Positions 45,053-55,184 of a stretch of DNA of 64,000 nucleotides are shown here, in pieces. The position numbers and the translations under genes are program-made. Every line of letters begins with the position of its first letter. Within the stretch, counting starts at the first letter, position 1. Under the pieces are notes generated by a model. The model saw nothing but the letters and a program-made list of their open reading frames with translations. It was not told where the DNA came from and did no database searches. The DNA is taken from the NCBI RefSeq assembly GCF_023016805.1, contig NZ_JALKCH010000006.1, positions 248,001-312,000 of the forward strand, written 5' to 3'. This stretch comes from Ancylobacter crimeensis (GTDB lineage Bacteria > Pseudomonadota > Alphaproteobacteria > Rhizobiales > Xanthobacteraceae).

Positions 45053-45661
45053 ATGACCGAAGAAACCCGCAACCCGGCGGAAGAGCCCGAAACCGCGGCA
45101 ACGCCGGACGAGGCAAGCCCGGCAACCGATGCGGCCGGGGAGATTCGTGAGGAAAAGGAGCGTCTCGAAGCTGAGGTCGCGAGCCTGAAGGACAAGTTCC
45201 TGCGCGCCTATGCCGAGGCCGACAATGTGCGCCGCCGCGCGGAACGCGAGATTGCCGACGCCAAGGTCTACGGCATCACCAGCTTTGCCCGCGACGTCCT
45301 GACCTTCTCCGACGATTTCGAGCGCGCTTTGGGCGCGATCGACGCCGAGGCGAAGGCGAAGGCCGAGGGGGCGCTGAAGACGCTGTTGGACGGCATCGAG
45401 ATCACCAGCCGCTCGCTCGCACAGACGCTGGCCAAGCACGGCGTCACGCGGATCGAGGCGGAAGGCGCCAGGTTCGACCCGAATCTGCATCAGGCCATGT
45501 TCGAGGTGCCGAACCCGGCGGTTCCGTCCGGCACCGTAGTCCAGGTGATCCAGCCGGGCTACACGATCGGCGGGCGCGTGCTGCGGCCGGCGCTGGTAGG
45601 CGTTGCCAAGGGCGGCCCGAAAGCTCCCGCCTCGGAAGAGGCCGCGAACAGCCCCAATTGA
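45053..45661 (+). CDS. grpE: Nucleotide exchange factor GrpE
   Basis: A 202-residue DnaK co-chaperone that releases ADP. An acidic N-terminus leads into a long helix (EEKERLEAEVASLKDKFLRAYAEADNVRRRAEREI, about residues 33-67), then the four-helix bundle and beta-wing (EGARFDPNLHQAMFEVPNP, GTVVQVIQPGYTIGGRVLRPALVGVAKG). ATG 45053 is the start that gives the usual acidic leader. Together with hrcA it forms the classic hrcA-grpE pair, with a second candidate promoter between. Confidence 0.96.
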   Translation: MTEETRNPAEEPETAATPDEASPATDAAGEIREEKERLEAEVASLKDKFLRAYAEADNVRRRAEREIADAKVYGITSFARDVLTFSDDFERALGAIDAEAKAKAEGALKTLLDGIEITSRSLAQTLAKHGVTRIEAEGARFDPNLHQAMFEVPNPAVPSGTVVQVIQPGYTIGGRVLRPALVGVAKGGPKAPASEEAANSPN

Positions 45662-45667
45662 CAATGG

Positions 45668-45695
45668 CCGGCGGCTGCCCGCAGGGTGCCGCCGG
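45668..45695. terminator. Hairpin between grpE and a convergent gene
   Basis: Arms CCGGCGGC / GCCGCCGG with an inner CCC-GCA-GGG stem form a stable hairpin 7 bp after the grpE stop. No T-tract is present; it could serve as a 3' end for both convergent genes. Confidence 0.5.
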
Positions 45696-45709
45696 AGCTA
45701 CCCGGCGCC

Positions 45710-46663
45710 TCAGCGCAGCTGCACGCCGTCGCGCGCCTGCCGCAGCTCGGCGAAGCTGGCGTCGAAGCCGTCCGCCGGGGCGACACCGACCATGCGGATG
45801 AAGCTGGTGCGGCCGAAGCTGATCCACTGCGCCACCTTCATCGGTGCCTCGTTGCGGATGTTCACCGCGCTCGCCACCATTTCGACCCCCGGCGATCCGT
45901 TGATCCGCAGCGGGCCGCCGCGATCGACATGAAGGTCCTTCACGCCCGGCACGCCCGCGATGGAGCGTTTCGACAGGCTCTCGCGATCCTCCTCCCGAAT
46001 ATCGCCCTGCGCAATCGAGACGATGAAATAGGGCTGGCTGCTGGCGCCGACATCGTCGCTCGGCCCCTTGGTGGCCAGCACCGTCTTGGCTCCGAAGACC
46101 TTCACCACCCGATAGCCGTCCGGCAGCGACAAGGTGAACGGCAGGCGGGACAGACGCTCCAGATCGGACGGCGGATCGCGAAACACCACGCTGCGCAGGG
46201 CGGTCTCGACCACGCTGTCGGGATAGATGTCGGCGGCGAGCTGCGGGAACTGCGCGGTGACAAGCGCCGCGCCCTTCTCCCCGCGCACCAGCATCAGCCA
46301 TTTGCGCAGCGTAACCGGCCCGACATTCTGCGAGCCCTTGAGAAGCCACCCCTTCGCGCCGTTCGGCAGATCGACGTCGACGTGCTGGGCGATGGTGATG
46401 CCCTGCTTGGCCAGCATCTCGTCGGAGAAATTCTCCTTCACCTCGTCAAAGGCTGGCAGGGGAATGTCGGCGACGAGGATAGCTGATTTCGCCGCCCGGT
46501 TCTCAACGCCGGTCGGCCCGTCGGTGACCTCCACCATGCCCGCAGGCGGCACCAGCCCGGTATTGCCGTCGCCCGGAAAAACGGGGCCATCGGCGCGGGA
46601 TATCCCGGTCTGGGCCAGAAAGGCAAAGGCAGCAACGAAAAGACCGATCCAGTAGTGGCGCAT
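45710..46663 (-). CDS. Predicted periplasmic protein of unknown function
   Basis: 317 residues, beginning MRHYWIGLFVAAFAFLAQTG, a Sec signal peptide with likely cleavage after ISRA. I do not recognise a family. It has alternating beta-like stretches, such as DGYRVVKVFGAKTVLATKGPSD and PYFIVSIAQGDIREED, and no Cys or obvious catalytic motif. It is convergent with grpE and lies 43 bp downstream of alkB on the same strand. Similar exported proteins are seen in related genomes by my recollection, but no function is known to me. Confidence 0.75.
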   Translation of the reverse strand: MRHYWIGLFVAAFAFLAQTGISRADGPVFPGDGNTGLVPPAGMVEVTDGPTGVENRAAKSAILVADIPLPAFDEVKENFSDEMLAKQGITIAQHVDVDLPNGAKGWLLKGSQNVGPVTLRKWLMLVRGEKGAALVTAQFPQLAADIYPDSVVETALRSVVFRDPPSDLERLSRLPFTLSLPDGYRVVKVFGAKTVLATKGPSDDVGASSQPYFIVSIAQGDIREEDRESLSKRSIAGVPGVKDLHVDRGGPLRINGSPGVEMVASAVNIRNEAPMKVAQWISFGRTSFIRMVGVAPADGFDASFAELRQARDGVQLR

Positions 46664-46706
46664 GACGTATCCCTGCTACGGCCGGCCACCTGTGCGGGGA
46701 CCGGCT

Positions 46707-47333
46707 TCAGGCGGGACGCACCCGCCGCAGCGTGAGATTGATGCGTCCGCCCTGTTTCAACAAGGAGCTATCCGCCACGATTCGGTCGATACCGTGGAAG
46801 GCGAGACGGCTTGGCCCCGACAGCATGAGCACGTCGCCCGATGCGAGACGGATCGACCGGGTCGCTGCGGTGCGCGCCGTGCCGCCGATGCGGAACACTC
46901 CGGTATCGCCGAGCGAAACGGAGACCACCGGCGCGCCGAACTCCTCCTCGTCGCGGTCCTGATGAAGCCCCATCCGTGCGGCGGGGTCATACCAGTTGAT
47001 GAGGCAGGCTTCCGGCGGGGGTGCGTCCGGGGCGAGTTGTGCCCACAGCGCTGTCAGGGTCGCGGGCATCGCCGGCCACGGCCGGCCGGATTCCGGGTGG
47101 AAAGGCTGATAACGATAGCCGGTCTCGTCCGACACCCACCCCAGCGAACCGCAATTCGACATCCGCACCGAAAACGGCTTGCCGGTACGCGGCATGCGGG
47201 GAACGAAGAGCGGCGCTTCCGTCAGGATCTGGCGCAGGGCCACCACCAGCGCTTCCTGGGCCGGCCGGTCGAACCAGCCTGGCCACCACAGGCAGCCCGG
47301 CACGACCTCGACCGGGGAAGGCGCTTCCATCAC
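46707..47333 (-). CDS. alkB: Alpha-ketoglutarate-dependent DNA repair dioxygenase AlkB
   Basis: A 208-residue Fe(II)/2-oxoglutarate dioxygenase that oxidatively removes methyl groups from 1-methyladenine and 3-methylcytosine in DNA. The Fe ligands are in LHQDRDEEEF (H-x-D) with the distal His in SRLAFHGIDRI, and the 2-oxoglutarate Arg in RINLTLRRVRP. MSNCGSLGWVSDETGYRYQ is the nucleotide-recognition segment. The start is either of two adjacent Met codons. It begins 1 bp after the coaA stop, so it is likely co-transcribed with it. Confidence 0.95.
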   Translation of the reverse strand: MMEAPSPVEVVPGCLWWPGWFDRPAQEALVVALRQILTEAPLFVPRMPRTGKPFSVRMSNCGSLGWVSDETGYRYQPFHPESGRPWPAMPATLTALWAQLAPDAPPPEACLINWYDPAARMGLHQDRDEEEFGAPVVSVSLGDTGVFRIGGTARTAATRSIRLASGDVLMLSGPSRLAFHGIDRIVADSSLLKQGGRINLTLRRVRPA

Positions 47334-47334
47334 C

Positions 47335-48294
47335 TCAGAGCCGCCGCAGTGCGACCGCCTCGACCTGATGGTCGCCGCCCTTGCTCAGGATGAGGTCGGC
47401 GCGCTGACGGGTCGGGAGGATGTTGTCGCGCAGATTGACGAGGTTGATGGTGCGCCAGATGCCGCGCGCGGTGGCGTCGGCCTCCCGCGCGGAGATACCG
47501 GCATAGCGGTGGAAGTAGGCGGCGGGATCGCGGAACGCCGTCTCGCGCAACCGCATGAAGCGCTCGACGTACCAGCGCTCGAGAAGAGCCTCGTCGGCAT
47601 CGATATAGATCTTGAAGTCGAAGAAGTCGGAGACGAAGGGAATCCCCTTGCCATCCTTCGGAGGGCGGCTGGTCTGCAGCACGTTCAGCCCCTCGACGAT
47701 CAGAATGTCGGGCTGATCGACCTCGACCGTCTCGTTGGGCGTCACGTCATAGTTGAAATGGCTGTAGACCGGCGCACGTGCCGGCCGCTTGCCGGCCTTC
47801 ACGTCGGTGAGGAAGTGCAGCAACGCCGGAAGGTCGTAGCTCTCCGGGAAGCCCTTGCGTTGCATCAGCTCTTCGCGTTGCAGCACCGCATTGGGCAGCA
47901 GAAAGCCATCGGTGGTGACAAGCGAGACCTTCGGCGTATTTGGCCAGCGCGCGAGCAGGGCCTGAAGCACGCGCGAGGTGGTGGACTTGCCGACCGCCAC
48001 CGAGCCGGCCACGCCGATGATATAGGGCTTCTTGCCGCCCTCCTCGGGGCCAAGGAATTTCTGCATCGCGCGGAAGAGCTTCTGCGTCGCGCCCACATAC
48101 ATGGAGAGCAGGCGCGAGAGCGGCAGGTAGATCTCCTCGATGTCGTCCTGCGACAGCCGGTCGTTGAGACCCTGCAGCCGGCTGATTTCCTCGGCCGTCA
48201 GCGGCTGGGGGGTGTCGGCGCGCAGCGAAGCCCACTCGGCGCGCGAAAAATGGCGGAAGGGCGAAAGCACTCCCGTGTCGACCCTGGCTTCCAT
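47335..48294 (-). CDS. coaA: Pantothenate kinase (type I)
   Basis: A 319-residue enzyme phosphorylating pantothenate, the first step of coenzyme A synthesis. P-loop [15 protein letters not shown], then [31 protein letters not shown], and [15 protein letters not shown] 48294 is preferred because GAGGA lies 9 bp upstream; ATG 48300 lies too close to it. It follows hisE by 95 bp; linkage of coaA to the his cluster is typical of rhizobia. Confidence 0.97.
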   Translation of the reverse strand: MEARVDTGVLSPFRHFSRAEWASLRADTPQPLTAEEISRLQGLNDRLSQDDIEEIYLPLSRLLSMYVGATQKLFRAMQKFLGPEEGGKKPYIIGVAGSVAVGKSTTSRVLQALLARWPNTPKVSLVTTDGFLLPNAVLQREELMQRKGFPESYDLPALLHFLTDVKAGKRPARAPVYSHFNYDVTPNETVEVDQPDILIVEGLNVLQTSRPPKDGKGIPFVSDFFDFKIYIDADEALLERWYVERFMRLRETAFRDPAAYFHRYAGISAREADATARGIWRTINLVNLRDNILPTRQRADLILSKGGDHQVEAVALRRL

Positions 48295-48389
48295 CGGCAT
48301 GTTCCTCGCGGGGTCGCCCGGGCATTGCATCGCCGGGCGTTGGTCCACCGTATACCACAAGCCGGGCACGGGATGCGCGGCGAAAATGG

Positions 48390-48734
48390 CTAGCGGGCCG
48401 TGCGGCCGGCCTTTTCCTCCAGGCCCGACTGTGCCGTGCGCCGGGCAAGCTCCGCATAGACGTCATCGAGGGCAATGCCGCGGGCATGGAGCAGGACGGC
48501 GAAATGGTAGAGCAGATCGGCAGCCTCGGAAACCACCGCTTTCGAATCATCCTGCACGGCTGCGAGAGCGGTCTCGACCGCTTCCTCGCCGAGCTTCTGG
48601 GCGCATTTGACGACGCCTTTCTCCAGCAGCGTGCGGGTGTAGGAAGGTTTTTCGCCGGGTTTGCCGCCGGCGGCACGCTCGGCCACCGTGGCTGCGAGAT
48701 CCTCCAGCGTCACGCGATCGGTCGGGTGGGTCAT
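48390..48734 (-). CDS. hisE: Phosphoribosyl-ATP pyrophosphatase
   Basis: A 114-residue MazG-like enzyme hydrolysing PR-ATP to PR-AMP in step 2 of histidine synthesis. Motifs: [29 protein letters not shown], then [19 protein letters not shown] with the metal-binding acidic residues. Its ATG overlaps the hisF stop by ATGA. The separate hisE (not fused to hisI) is usual in alphaproteobacteria. Confidence 0.97.
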   Translation of the reverse strand: MTHPTDRVTLEDLAATVAERAAGGKPGEKPSYTRTLLEKGVVKCAQKLGEEAVETALAAVQDDSKAVVSEAADLLYHFAVLLHARGIALDDVYAELARRTAQSGLEEKAGRTAR

Positions 48735-49519
48735 GGTTCCTCACCTCCCGTGGCCCGCACCGGCAGGCCGGCCTCGGCAAGGCGCTGCTTGGCGGCGCCG
48801 ATGGTGAAGGTGCCGAAATGGAAGATCGAGGCCGCCAGCACCGCCGACGCTCCGCCATCGCGGATGCCCTCGACCAGATGGTCGAGCGTGCCGACACCGC
48901 CGGAGGCGATCACCGGTACATGCACGGCATCGGAGATCGCACGTGTCAGCGCGAGGTCGAAGCCCCTGCCCGTGCCGTCGCGGTCCATCGACGTCAGCAG
49001 GATCTCGCCGGCACCGAGCTCCACCACCTCACGGGCGTAATCGACGGCGTCGATGCCGGTGCGGTTGCGGCCGCCATGGGTGAAGATCTCCCAGCGCGGC
49101 GCCTCGCCCTCGGCCGACACCTGCTTGGCGTCGATGGCGACGACGATGCACTGCTCGCCGAACTTCTCCGCCGCCTCGCGCACGAAGGCGCGGCGCGACA
49201 CCGCGGCGGTGTTGATCGAGACCTTGTCGGCCCCGGCATTGAGCAAAGCGCGGATATCCTCGACCTTCCGCACGCCGCCGCCCACGGTGAGCGGCATGAA
49301 GCACTGCTCCGCGGTACGGCTCACCACGTCGATCAGCGTGCCGCGGGCCTCGTGGCTGGCCGTGATGTCGAGGAAGCAGAGCTCGTCCGCCCCGGCGGCG
49401 TCATAGGCGCGGGCGGCCTCCACCGGATCGCCGGCGTCGCGCAGGTCGACGAACTGGACGCCCTTCACGACGCGGCCGTCCTTCACGTCGAGGCAGGGAA
49501 TGACACGAACCTTGAGCAT
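48731..49519 (-). CDS. hisF: Imidazole glycerol phosphate synthase, cyclase subunit
   Basis: A 262-residue (beta/alpha)8 barrel enzyme. [20 protein letters not shown] carries the catalytic Asp near residue 11; [31 protein letters not shown] and the second catalytic Asp in [15 protein letters not shown] follow. It receives ammonia from HisH. ATG 49519 fits the conserved start. It lies 26 bp after hisA and overlaps hisE. Confidence 0.98.
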   Translation of the reverse strand: MLKVRVIPCLDVKDGRVVKGVQFVDLRDAGDPVEAARAYDAAGADELCFLDITASHEARGTLIDVVSRTAEQCFMPLTVGGGVRKVEDIRALLNAGADKVSINTAAVSRRAFVREAAEKFGEQCIVVAIDAKQVSAEGEAPRWEIFTHGGRNRTGIDAVDYAREVVELGAGEILLTSMDRDGTGRGFDLALTRAISDAVHVPVIASGGVGTLDHLVEGIRDGGASAVLAASIFHFGTFTIGAAKQRLAEAGLPVRATGGEEP

Positions 49520-49545
49520 GGATGCGGCATCCTCGCTGTTCCGGC

Positions 49546-50280
49546 TCACAGCGGCAGCCCCGCCAGCACGGCGAGCGCCTCGCGCGGGTCGATGCGCCCG
49601 TCATAGAGCGCGCGGCCGGAGATGGCGCCCTCAAGCTTGCGCGCCCGCGGCTCGGTCAGCGCCCGCACATCGTCGAGCGAGGCAAGTCCGCCGGAGGCAA
49701 TGACCGGGATGCTGATCGCTTCGGCCAGCGCGATGGTGGCGTCGAGATTGAGGCCCTTCAGCAGGCCATCGCGGGCGATGTCGGTGTAGATGATCGCGGC
49801 AACGCCGGCATCCTCGAAACGCCGGGCGAGGTCGAGCGCGGAGAGGTCGGAGGTCTCCGCCCAGCCCTCCACCGCGACACGTCCGTCCTTGGCATCGAGC
49901 CCGACCGCGACACGTCCCGGATGGCGCTTCGCCGCCTCCCGGACGAAATCCGGATCGCGCACCGCGGCGGTGCCGAGGATGACGCGGGTGACACCCTTCG
50001 ACAGCCAGTTTTCGACGGTCGCGAGATCGCGGATGCCGCCGCCGAGCTGCACCGGCATCCCGACGGCCTCCAGGATCCGCTCGACCGCTTCGGCATTTAC
50101 CGGACGCCCCTCAAAGGCGCCGTTGAGGTCGACAATGTGCAGGTAGCGGAAGCCCTGCGCTTCGAACAGCGCCGCCTGCTGGGCGGCGTCATGGTTGAAG
50201 ACGGTCGCGCGGTTCATGTCGCCCTGCTGCAGGCGCACGCACAGGCCGTCCTTGAGGTCGATGGCAGGAAAGAGGATCAC
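49546..50280 (-). CDS. hisA: ProFAR isomerase
   Basis: A 244-residue (beta/alpha)8 barrel isomerase of histidine synthesis. [50 protein letters not shown], and the catalytic Asp in [16 protein letters not shown] are present. Start is GTG 50280, making a GTGA overlap with the hisH stop. It is the fourth gene of hisB-DUF2628-hisH-hisA-hisF-hisE. Confidence 0.98.
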   Translation of the reverse strand: MILFPAIDLKDGLCVRLQQGDMNRATVFNHDAAQQAALFEAQGFRYLHIVDLNGAFEGRPVNAEAVERILEAVGMPVQLGGGIRDLATVENWLSKGVTRVILGTAAVRDPDFVREAAKRHPGRVAVGLDAKDGRVAVEGWAETSDLSALDLARRFEDAGVAAIIYTDIARDGLLKGLNLDATIALAEAISIPVIASGGLASLDDVRALTEPRARKLEGAISGRALYDGRIDPREALAVLAGLPL

Positions 50281-50960
50281 GGCGCCCACGTCAGGAAGTT
50301 GGCGAGAAGAGCGAGGCCGAGGCGCTGGCTCTTCTCGGGGTGGAACTGGGTGCCGGCGACGGTGCCGCGCGACACGATGGCGGTGACGGGCTGGCCATAG
50401 TCGCTCACCGCGACCACATCCGCTTCGTCCCTCGCCGCGAGGTGATAGGAGTGCACGAAATAGGCGTCGAGCCCCTCGGCTCCGGTGGGAATGCCGGCGA
50501 GCAGCGGGTGCGGCCGGCGCACGGTGAGCGAGTTCCAGCCCATATGCGGGATCTTGAGGCTCGCATCGGCAGGCTCCAGCTTCACGACGTCGCCGCCGAT
50601 CCAGCCGAGACCTTCGGTCACGCCATGTTCGAGACCGCGCTCGGCCATGAGCTGGAGGCCGACGCAGATGCCAAGGAAAGGCCGGCCGTTCTTCTGCACC
50701 GCCTCGGTCAGTGCCTCCACCATGCCCGGCACGGCGTCGAGGCCGCGGCGGCAGTCCGCATAGGCACCGACACCGGGCAGCACGATACGGTCGGCGCGGC
50801 GCACTTCCTCGGGATCGGCGGTCACGACGACCCGCGTGCCGGTGCGGGCCTCGCTCGCCGCACGCTCCAGCGCCTTGCCCGCGGAATGCAGGTTGCCGGA
50901 GCCATAATCGATGAGGGCGACGGTGTTGCTGCCTGCGGCAGATGTGCTTGGCGCGGTCAT
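50277..50960 (-). CDS. hisH: Imidazole glycerol phosphate synthase, glutamine amidotransferase subunit
   Basis: A 227-residue class I amidotransferase supplying ammonia to HisF. The nucleophile Cys is in [15 protein letters not shown] and the catalytic His/Glu in [28 protein letters not shown] and [11 protein letters not shown] are family blocks. An N-terminal leader of about 13 residues precedes the core. Both ends overlap neighbours by 4 bp, coupling DUF2628, hisH and hisA. Confidence 0.97.
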   Translation of the reverse strand: MTAPSTSAAGSNTVALIDYGSGNLHSAGKALERAASEARTGTRVVVTADPEEVRRADRIVLPGVGAYADCRRGLDAVPGMVEALTEAVQKNGRPFLGICVGLQLMAERGLEHGVTEGLGWIGGDVVKLEPADASLKIPHMGWNSLTVRRPHPLLAGIPTGAEGLDAYFVHSYHLAARDEADVVAVSDYGQPVTAIVSRGTVAGTQFHPEKSQRLGLALLANFLTWAP

Positions 50961-51484
50961 GGGCGACCAGCCTCCGGAAAAAGCCCGAGAACGGGCGGCG
51001 CGACATCACGTCCTGCGAAGGATCTGGGGTTGGCAGCCGCCGGCGGCAGCGTCGGACGGGAGCCGACGGTATCGGTCGACTGCCCGGCGCCCGACGCCAG
51101 CCATGCCTCGAAGAAGCGGCGTTCGGCAGCGGGCAGGTCCGGAGCGACGACCGTTCCTATCTCCTGATAGCCGGCGCGCCGCAAGGTCCAGCGCCGCAGA
51201 TCGGCCAGCAGATGCCCAACGAGGAGATGCGGTAGCAGGTCCAGAAAGGCGACCGGCCAACCCGAGGCGATATGGGGAACCAGCACGAACCACGCGCCGG
51301 CGAGCACGACATAGCCGGCGAAGGCGATCCAGAGCCGATGCCACAAAAGCACCAGTGGCCCCAGCACGAGCCCGGCCCGGCTGAAGCGTTCACGTACGAA
51401 GACGACGCCATCCGGCCATTCGCTCCGGTCCGGCTGCTCTCCGGCCGGAGCGGGTTGGAAGACGGTCCAGCTCGTCATTGCCAT
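50957..51484 (-). CDS. DUF2628 domain membrane protein in the his operon
   Basis: A 175-residue protein. [18 protein letters not shown] is followed by [26 protein letters not shown] (about residues 27-52), characteristic of DUF2628, then two or three membrane helices ([36 protein letters not shown]) and a Pro/Ala-rich tail. The function is unknown. Its insertion between hisB and hisH is conserved in Rhizobiales. It overlaps hisH by ATGA, so it is translated with the histidine enzymes. Confidence 0.88.
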   Translation of the reverse strand: MAMTSWTVFQPAPAGEQPDRSEWPDGVVFVRERFSRAGLVLGPLVLLWHRLWIAFAGYVVLAGAWFVLVPHIASGWPVAFLDLLPHLLVGHLLADLRRWTLRRAGYQEIGTVVAPDLPAAERRFFEAWLASGAGQSTDTVGSRPTLPPAAANPRSFAGRDVAPPVLGLFPEAGRP

Positions 51485-51505
51485 GCTGCCCTCCCTGCCG
51501 GCTCG

Positions 51506-52099
51506 TCAGCCACCGAGGCTGCCTTTGGTGGATGGTATCTCGCCGGCTGCCGCCGGGTCGACCGCCACGGCAGCGCGCAGGGCGCGCGCCAGCCCCTTGA
51601 AGCAGCTCTCGGCGATGTGGTGGGCGTTGGCCCCGTAGAGCGTCTCGACATGCAGCGTCAGACCGGCATTGATCGCGAAGGCCTGGAAGAACTCGCGCAC
51701 CAGCTCAGTGTCGAACTCCCCGATCTTCGGTACCGCGAACTCGACCCGGAAAACGAGGAACGGCCGGCCGGAAATGTCGAGCGCGACGCGCGTCAGCGTC
51801 TCGTCCATCGGCAGATGCAGGCTGGCATAGCGGGTGATGCCACGCATCTCGCCCAGCGCCTGCCGCACCGCCTGGCCGAGCGCGATGCCCACATCCTCGA
51901 CGGTGTGATGGAAATCGATGTGCAGGTCGCCCTTCGCCTCGACCGTGAGATCGATGCGCGCATGCCGCGCGAACAGGTCGAGCATGTGGTCGAAGAAGCC
52001 GACCCCGGTCGCGATCACCCCCTTGCCGGTGCCGTCGAGGTCGACCGACAGGTTGATCTGGGTTTCCTTGGTGGCGCGGGTAATGGCGGCCTTGCGCAT
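51506..52099 (-). CDS. hisB: Imidazoleglycerol-phosphate dehydratase
   Basis: A 197-residue Mn enzyme of histidine synthesis. [19 protein letters not shown] opens it; the metal-binding His repeats are [31 protein letters not shown] and [21 protein letters not shown]. It is the monofunctional IGPD form, without the HisN phosphatase domain. It is first in the his operon here and divergent from hslV by 125 bp. Confidence 0.98.
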   Translation of the reverse strand: MRKAAITRATKETQINLSVDLDGTGKGVIATGVGFFDHMLDLFARHARIDLTVEAKGDLHIDFHHTVEDVGIALGQAVRQALGEMRGITRYASLHLPMDETLTRVALDISGRPFLVFRVEFAVPKIGEFDTELVREFFQAFAINAGLTLHVETLYGANAHHIAESCFKGLARALRAAVAVDPAAAGEIPSTKGSLGG

Positions 52100-52224
52100 G
52101 GTCGATGCTCCCGGAAGAGCCGGCGTCTTATCAGTTGAAGCCCTCTCGCGCCATATCTCGTGACGGCCGCCGATTGCGTTGATGGCGCGAGGGATTAAGT
52201 AAGGGCTCTCGACCGGAGCCTTTC

Positions 52225-52785
52225 ATGAGCCACGCTCAGACCCACGACCCCAGCACCATCTACGGCACCACCATCGTTTCCGTGCGCAGCGGCAACCGCG
52301 TCGCGATCGGCGGCGACGGGCAGGTGACCCTCGGCACCACGGTGATGAAAGCCAATGCGCGCAAGGTGCGCCGGCTCGGCCGGGGCGACGTGATCGGCGG
52401 CTTCGCCGGCGCCACCGCCGACGCCTTCACCCTTTTCGAGCGGCTGGAGGCGAAGCTCGAACAATATCCCGGCCAACTGCAGCGCGCCGCGGTCGAACTC
52501 GCCAAGGACTGGCGCACCGACCGCTATCTACGCCGGCTGGAAGCCATGATGATCGTGGCGGATGCGAATATCACGCTGGTGCTGACCGGCACCGGCGACG
52601 TCCTGGAGCCCGAGGCCGGCATCGCCGCCATCGGCTCGGGCGGCAGCTTCGCTTTGGCGGCGGCGCGGGCGCTGGCGGATAGCGGGAAAGATCCCGAGGC
52701 GATCGTGCGCAAGAGCCTCGCCATCGCTGCCGACATCTGCATCTACACCAACGGCAATCTCACCGTGGAGACGATCGGGGAATGA
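52225..52785 (+). CDS. hslV: ATP-dependent protease peptidase subunit HslV (ClpQ)
   Basis: A 186-residue threonine protease. The catalytic Thr is expected at residue 15, exposed after removal of a 14-residue propeptide, giving [39 protein letters not shown] and [17 protein letters not shown] follow, and the C-terminus ends in the [11 protein letters not shown] used for HslU docking. It overlaps the following membrane protein gene by ATGA rather than leading directly to hslU. Confidence 0.97.
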   Translation: MSHAQTHDPSTIYGTTIVSVRSGNRVAIGGDGQVTLGTTVMKANARKVRRLGRGDVIGGFAGATADAFTLFERLEAKLEQYPGQLQRAAVELAKDWRTDRYLRRLEAMMIVADANITLVLTGTGDVLEPEAGIAAIGSGGSFALAAARALADSGKDPEAIVRKSLAIAADICIYTNGNLTVETIGE

Positions 52786-53828
52786 TCGCCGAGCGCACCC
52801 TGCGTGCTGCCCTCGATCGCGGTATCCTCACCGTGCCGCAGGCGGAAGCGCTACGGGTACTGGAGGCCGAACTGGACGCCGCGGCGCCGGCCGTGCCGAT
52901 TTCCCACGACGACGAGCGGCTGCGCTTCATCACCGGCTTCGGCGATATCTTCGTCACCATCGGGCTCGGCCTGTTCCTGACGGCGCTGTCCTATTTCGCC
53001 GACCGCACGCTCTCCCTCCCGGCCGGCTGGGCAGCCATCGCGGCGGCGAGCTGGCTGCTGGCGGAATACTTCACCCGCCGGCGGCGCATGGCCCTGCCCA
53101 GCATCGTGCTCCTCATCGTCTTCGCCGGATCGGTGATGGCCGCCGCCAGCCTGCTTCTGACCGGAAGCACCGGCGGCTGGCTGTTCGGATTCGCAAACGC
53201 GCCCCATGGACTCGAACTCGCCGGTGCGGGTGTGGCGACGCTCGCCGCGGTCACGCTGCACTATGCCCGCTTCCACGTGCCGATCACCATCGCGGCGGGC
53301 GCGGCGGCGCTGGTCGCCATCATCGTGGGGCTGGCGGGAGCGCTGATTCCGGCGCTGGCGGAAGGCCCTTCGCCGCTACTGCTGATCCTGTGCGGCCTCG
53401 GGGTGTTCGCCCTCGCCATGGCCTTCGACATGAGCGATCCGCACCGGGAGACACGGCGCACCGACATAGCCTTCTGGCTCCACCTTCTCGCCGCGCCGCT
53501 GATCGTGCATCCGCTGTTCAACGGCCTTACCGGCGACGCTTCATCCGGCGGCGTGCCGGTCTGGCCGGTGCTCATCGCCTTCCTGCTGCTCGGCGCCGTC
53601 GCGGTCCTGATCGACCGCCGGGCGCTGCTGGTCTCGGGACTGGTCTATGCCGGCTATGCGTTCGGTGCACTGGTCCGCTCGAGCGGTCTCACCGGTCTCG
53701 AAACACCGCTGACCTTGCTGGTGCTCGGCGGCTTCGTCCTTCTGCTCAGCGCCGCCTGGCATCCGCTCCGCCGCGCCGTTCTTTCCGTCCTGCCCCCGGG
53801 GCTCGCCGGTCGCCTGCCGCGACCCTGA
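52782..53828 (+). CDS. Multi-pass membrane protein of unknown function between hslV and hslU
   Basis: 348 residues. A cytoplasmic N-terminal segment of about 48 residues ([19 protein letters not shown]) is followed by about ten hydrophobic helices, such as [37 protein letters not shown] and [20 protein letters not shown]. The layout resembles DUF2157-like membrane proteins, but I cannot assign it firmly. Its start overlaps hslV by 4 bp, so translation is coupled, and hslU follows 36 bp later. Co-translation with the HslVU protease hints at a membrane-stress role; that is only inference. Confidence 0.8.
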   Translation: MIAERTLRAALDRGILTVPQAEALRVLEAELDAAAPAVPISHDDERLRFITGFGDIFVTIGLGLFLTALSYFADRTLSLPAGWAAIAAASWLLAEYFTRRRRMALPSIVLLIVFAGSVMAAASLLLTGSTGGWLFGFANAPHGLELAGAGVATLAAVTLHYARFHVPITIAAGAAALVAIIVGLAGALIPALAEGPSPLLLILCGLGVFALAMAFDMSDPHRETRRTDIAFWLHLLAAPLIVHPLFNGLTGDASSGGVPVWPVLIAFLLLGAVAVLIDRRALLVSGLVYAGYAFGALVRSSGLTGLETPLTLLVLGGFVLLLSAAWHPLRRAVLSVLPPGLAGRLPRP

Positions 53829-53864
53829 ACCCCGTATCCTGCTATCCGTGAGCCACGACCGGAC

Positions 53865-55172
53865 ATGACCAACTTCTCCCCCCGTGAAATCGTCTCGGAG
53901 CTCGACCGCTACATCGTCGGTCAGCATAATGCCAAGCGCGCCGTGGCCATCGCCTTGCGCAACCGCTGGCGACGCCAGCAGCTCGAGGGTCAACTGCGCG
54001 AGGAGGTTCTGCCGAAGAACATCCTGATGATCGGGCCCACCGGCGTCGGCAAGACCGAGATCTCGCGCCGCCTCGCCCGCCTCGCCAATGCGCCGTTCCT
54101 GAAGGTGGAGGCGACCAAGTTCACCGAGGTCGGCTATGTCGGCCGCGACGTCGAGCAGATCGTGCGTGATCTCGTCGAAATCGGCATCGGTCTGGTGCGC
54201 GAGACGCGGCGCAAGGACGTGGAGGCCAAGGCCCATCTGGCTGCCGAGGAGCGCGTGCTGACCGCTCTGGTCGGCGCCACCGCCTCCTCCGGCACGCGCG
54301 AGGCGTTCCGCCGGAAGCTGCGCGACGGCGTGCTCGACGACAAGGACATCGAGATCGAGGTGACCACCCCGGCGCAGGGCATGCCGATGTTCGAGATTCC
54401 CGGTATGCCGGGGGCGCAGATGGGTGCCATCTCCATCGGCGACATGCTTGGCAAGGCCTTTGGCGGCCGTACCAAGGCCCGGCGCGTGACCGTGAAAGAG
54501 GCCCATCCGCTTCTGCTGGCGGAGGAGGCCGACAAGCTGATCGACCAGGACGCCATCGTTCAGGAGGCCATTCGGGCGGTGGAGGAAAACGGCATCGTCT
54601 TCCTCGACGAGATCGACAAGATCGCCGGCAGCGAGCGGCGGGGCGGGGCGGATGTCTCCCGCGAGGGCGTGCAGCGCGACCTGCTGCCCCTGATCGAGGG
54701 CACGACGGTCTCCACCAAGCACGGGCCGGTGAAGACCGACCACATCCTCTTCATTGCGTCGGGTGCGTTCCACGTCTCGAAGCCCTCCGACCTGCTGCCG
54801 GAACTTCAAGGCCGCCTGCCGATCCGGGTCGAGCTCGAGGCGCTGACCCGCGAGGATTTCAAGCGCATCCTCACCGAGACCGAGGCGAGCCTCGTCAAGC
54901 AGTCGGTGGCGCTGATGGCGACGGAGGGTGTCACCCTCACCGTGACCGACGACGCCATCGAGGCGCTGGCCGACATCGCCGTGGAGGTGAATGCGACGGT
55001 CGAGAACATCGGCGCCCGCCGGCTTCAGACCGTGATCGAGCGCGTACTGGACGACCTGTCCTTCACCGCGCCCGATCGGGGTGGGGAGACCATCGTCATC
55101 GACGGCGCCTATGTCCGCGACCGGGTCGCCGATCTCGCACGCAATGCCGATCTCAGCCGCTTCATCCTGTAG
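53865..55172 (+). CDS. hslU: ATP-dependent protease ATPase subunit HslU (ClpY)
   Basis: A 435-residue AAA+ unfoldase partner of HslV. It has [35 protein letters not shown] at the start (about residues 4-38), Walker [17 protein letters not shown], the pore motif [19 protein letters not shown], Walker [13 protein letters not shown], sensor residues in [12 protein letters not shown] and [16 protein letters not shown]. The C-terminus LSRFIL inserts into HslV. It follows an interposed membrane protein gene. Confidence 0.98.
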   Translation: MTNFSPREIVSELDRYIVGQHNAKRAVAIALRNRWRRQQLEGQLREEVLPKNILMIGPTGVGKTEISRRLARLANAPFLKVEATKFTEVGYVGRDVEQIVRDLVEIGIGLVRETRRKDVEAKAHLAAEERVLTALVGATASSGTREAFRRKLRDGVLDDKDIEIEVTTPAQGMPMFEIPGMPGAQMGAISIGDMLGKAFGGRTKARRVTVKEAHPLLLAEEADKLIDQDAIVQEAIRAVEENGIVFLDEIDKIAGSERRGGADVSREGVQRDLLPLIEGTTVSTKHGPVKTDHILFIASGAFHVSKPSDLLPELQGRLPIRVELEALTREDFKRILTETEASLVKQSVALMATEGVTLTVTDDAIEALADIAVEVNATVENIGARRLQTVIERVLDDLSFTAPDRGGETIVIDGAYVRDRVADLARNADLSRFIL

Positions 55173-55184
55173 GCGGACGGCCGG

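Noticed and set aside
49546-51009. A 487-codon frame reading through hisH and DUF2628 into hisA
   Set aside because: The upstream part is an out-of-frame shadow of hisH. HisA starts at GTG 50280 with a GTGA overlap.
52100-52224. Heat-shock promoter before hslV
   Set aside because: A GCCATAT lies at 52150-52156, but the matching upstream box is CTTA with 19-bp spacing, so the fit is too weak to call.
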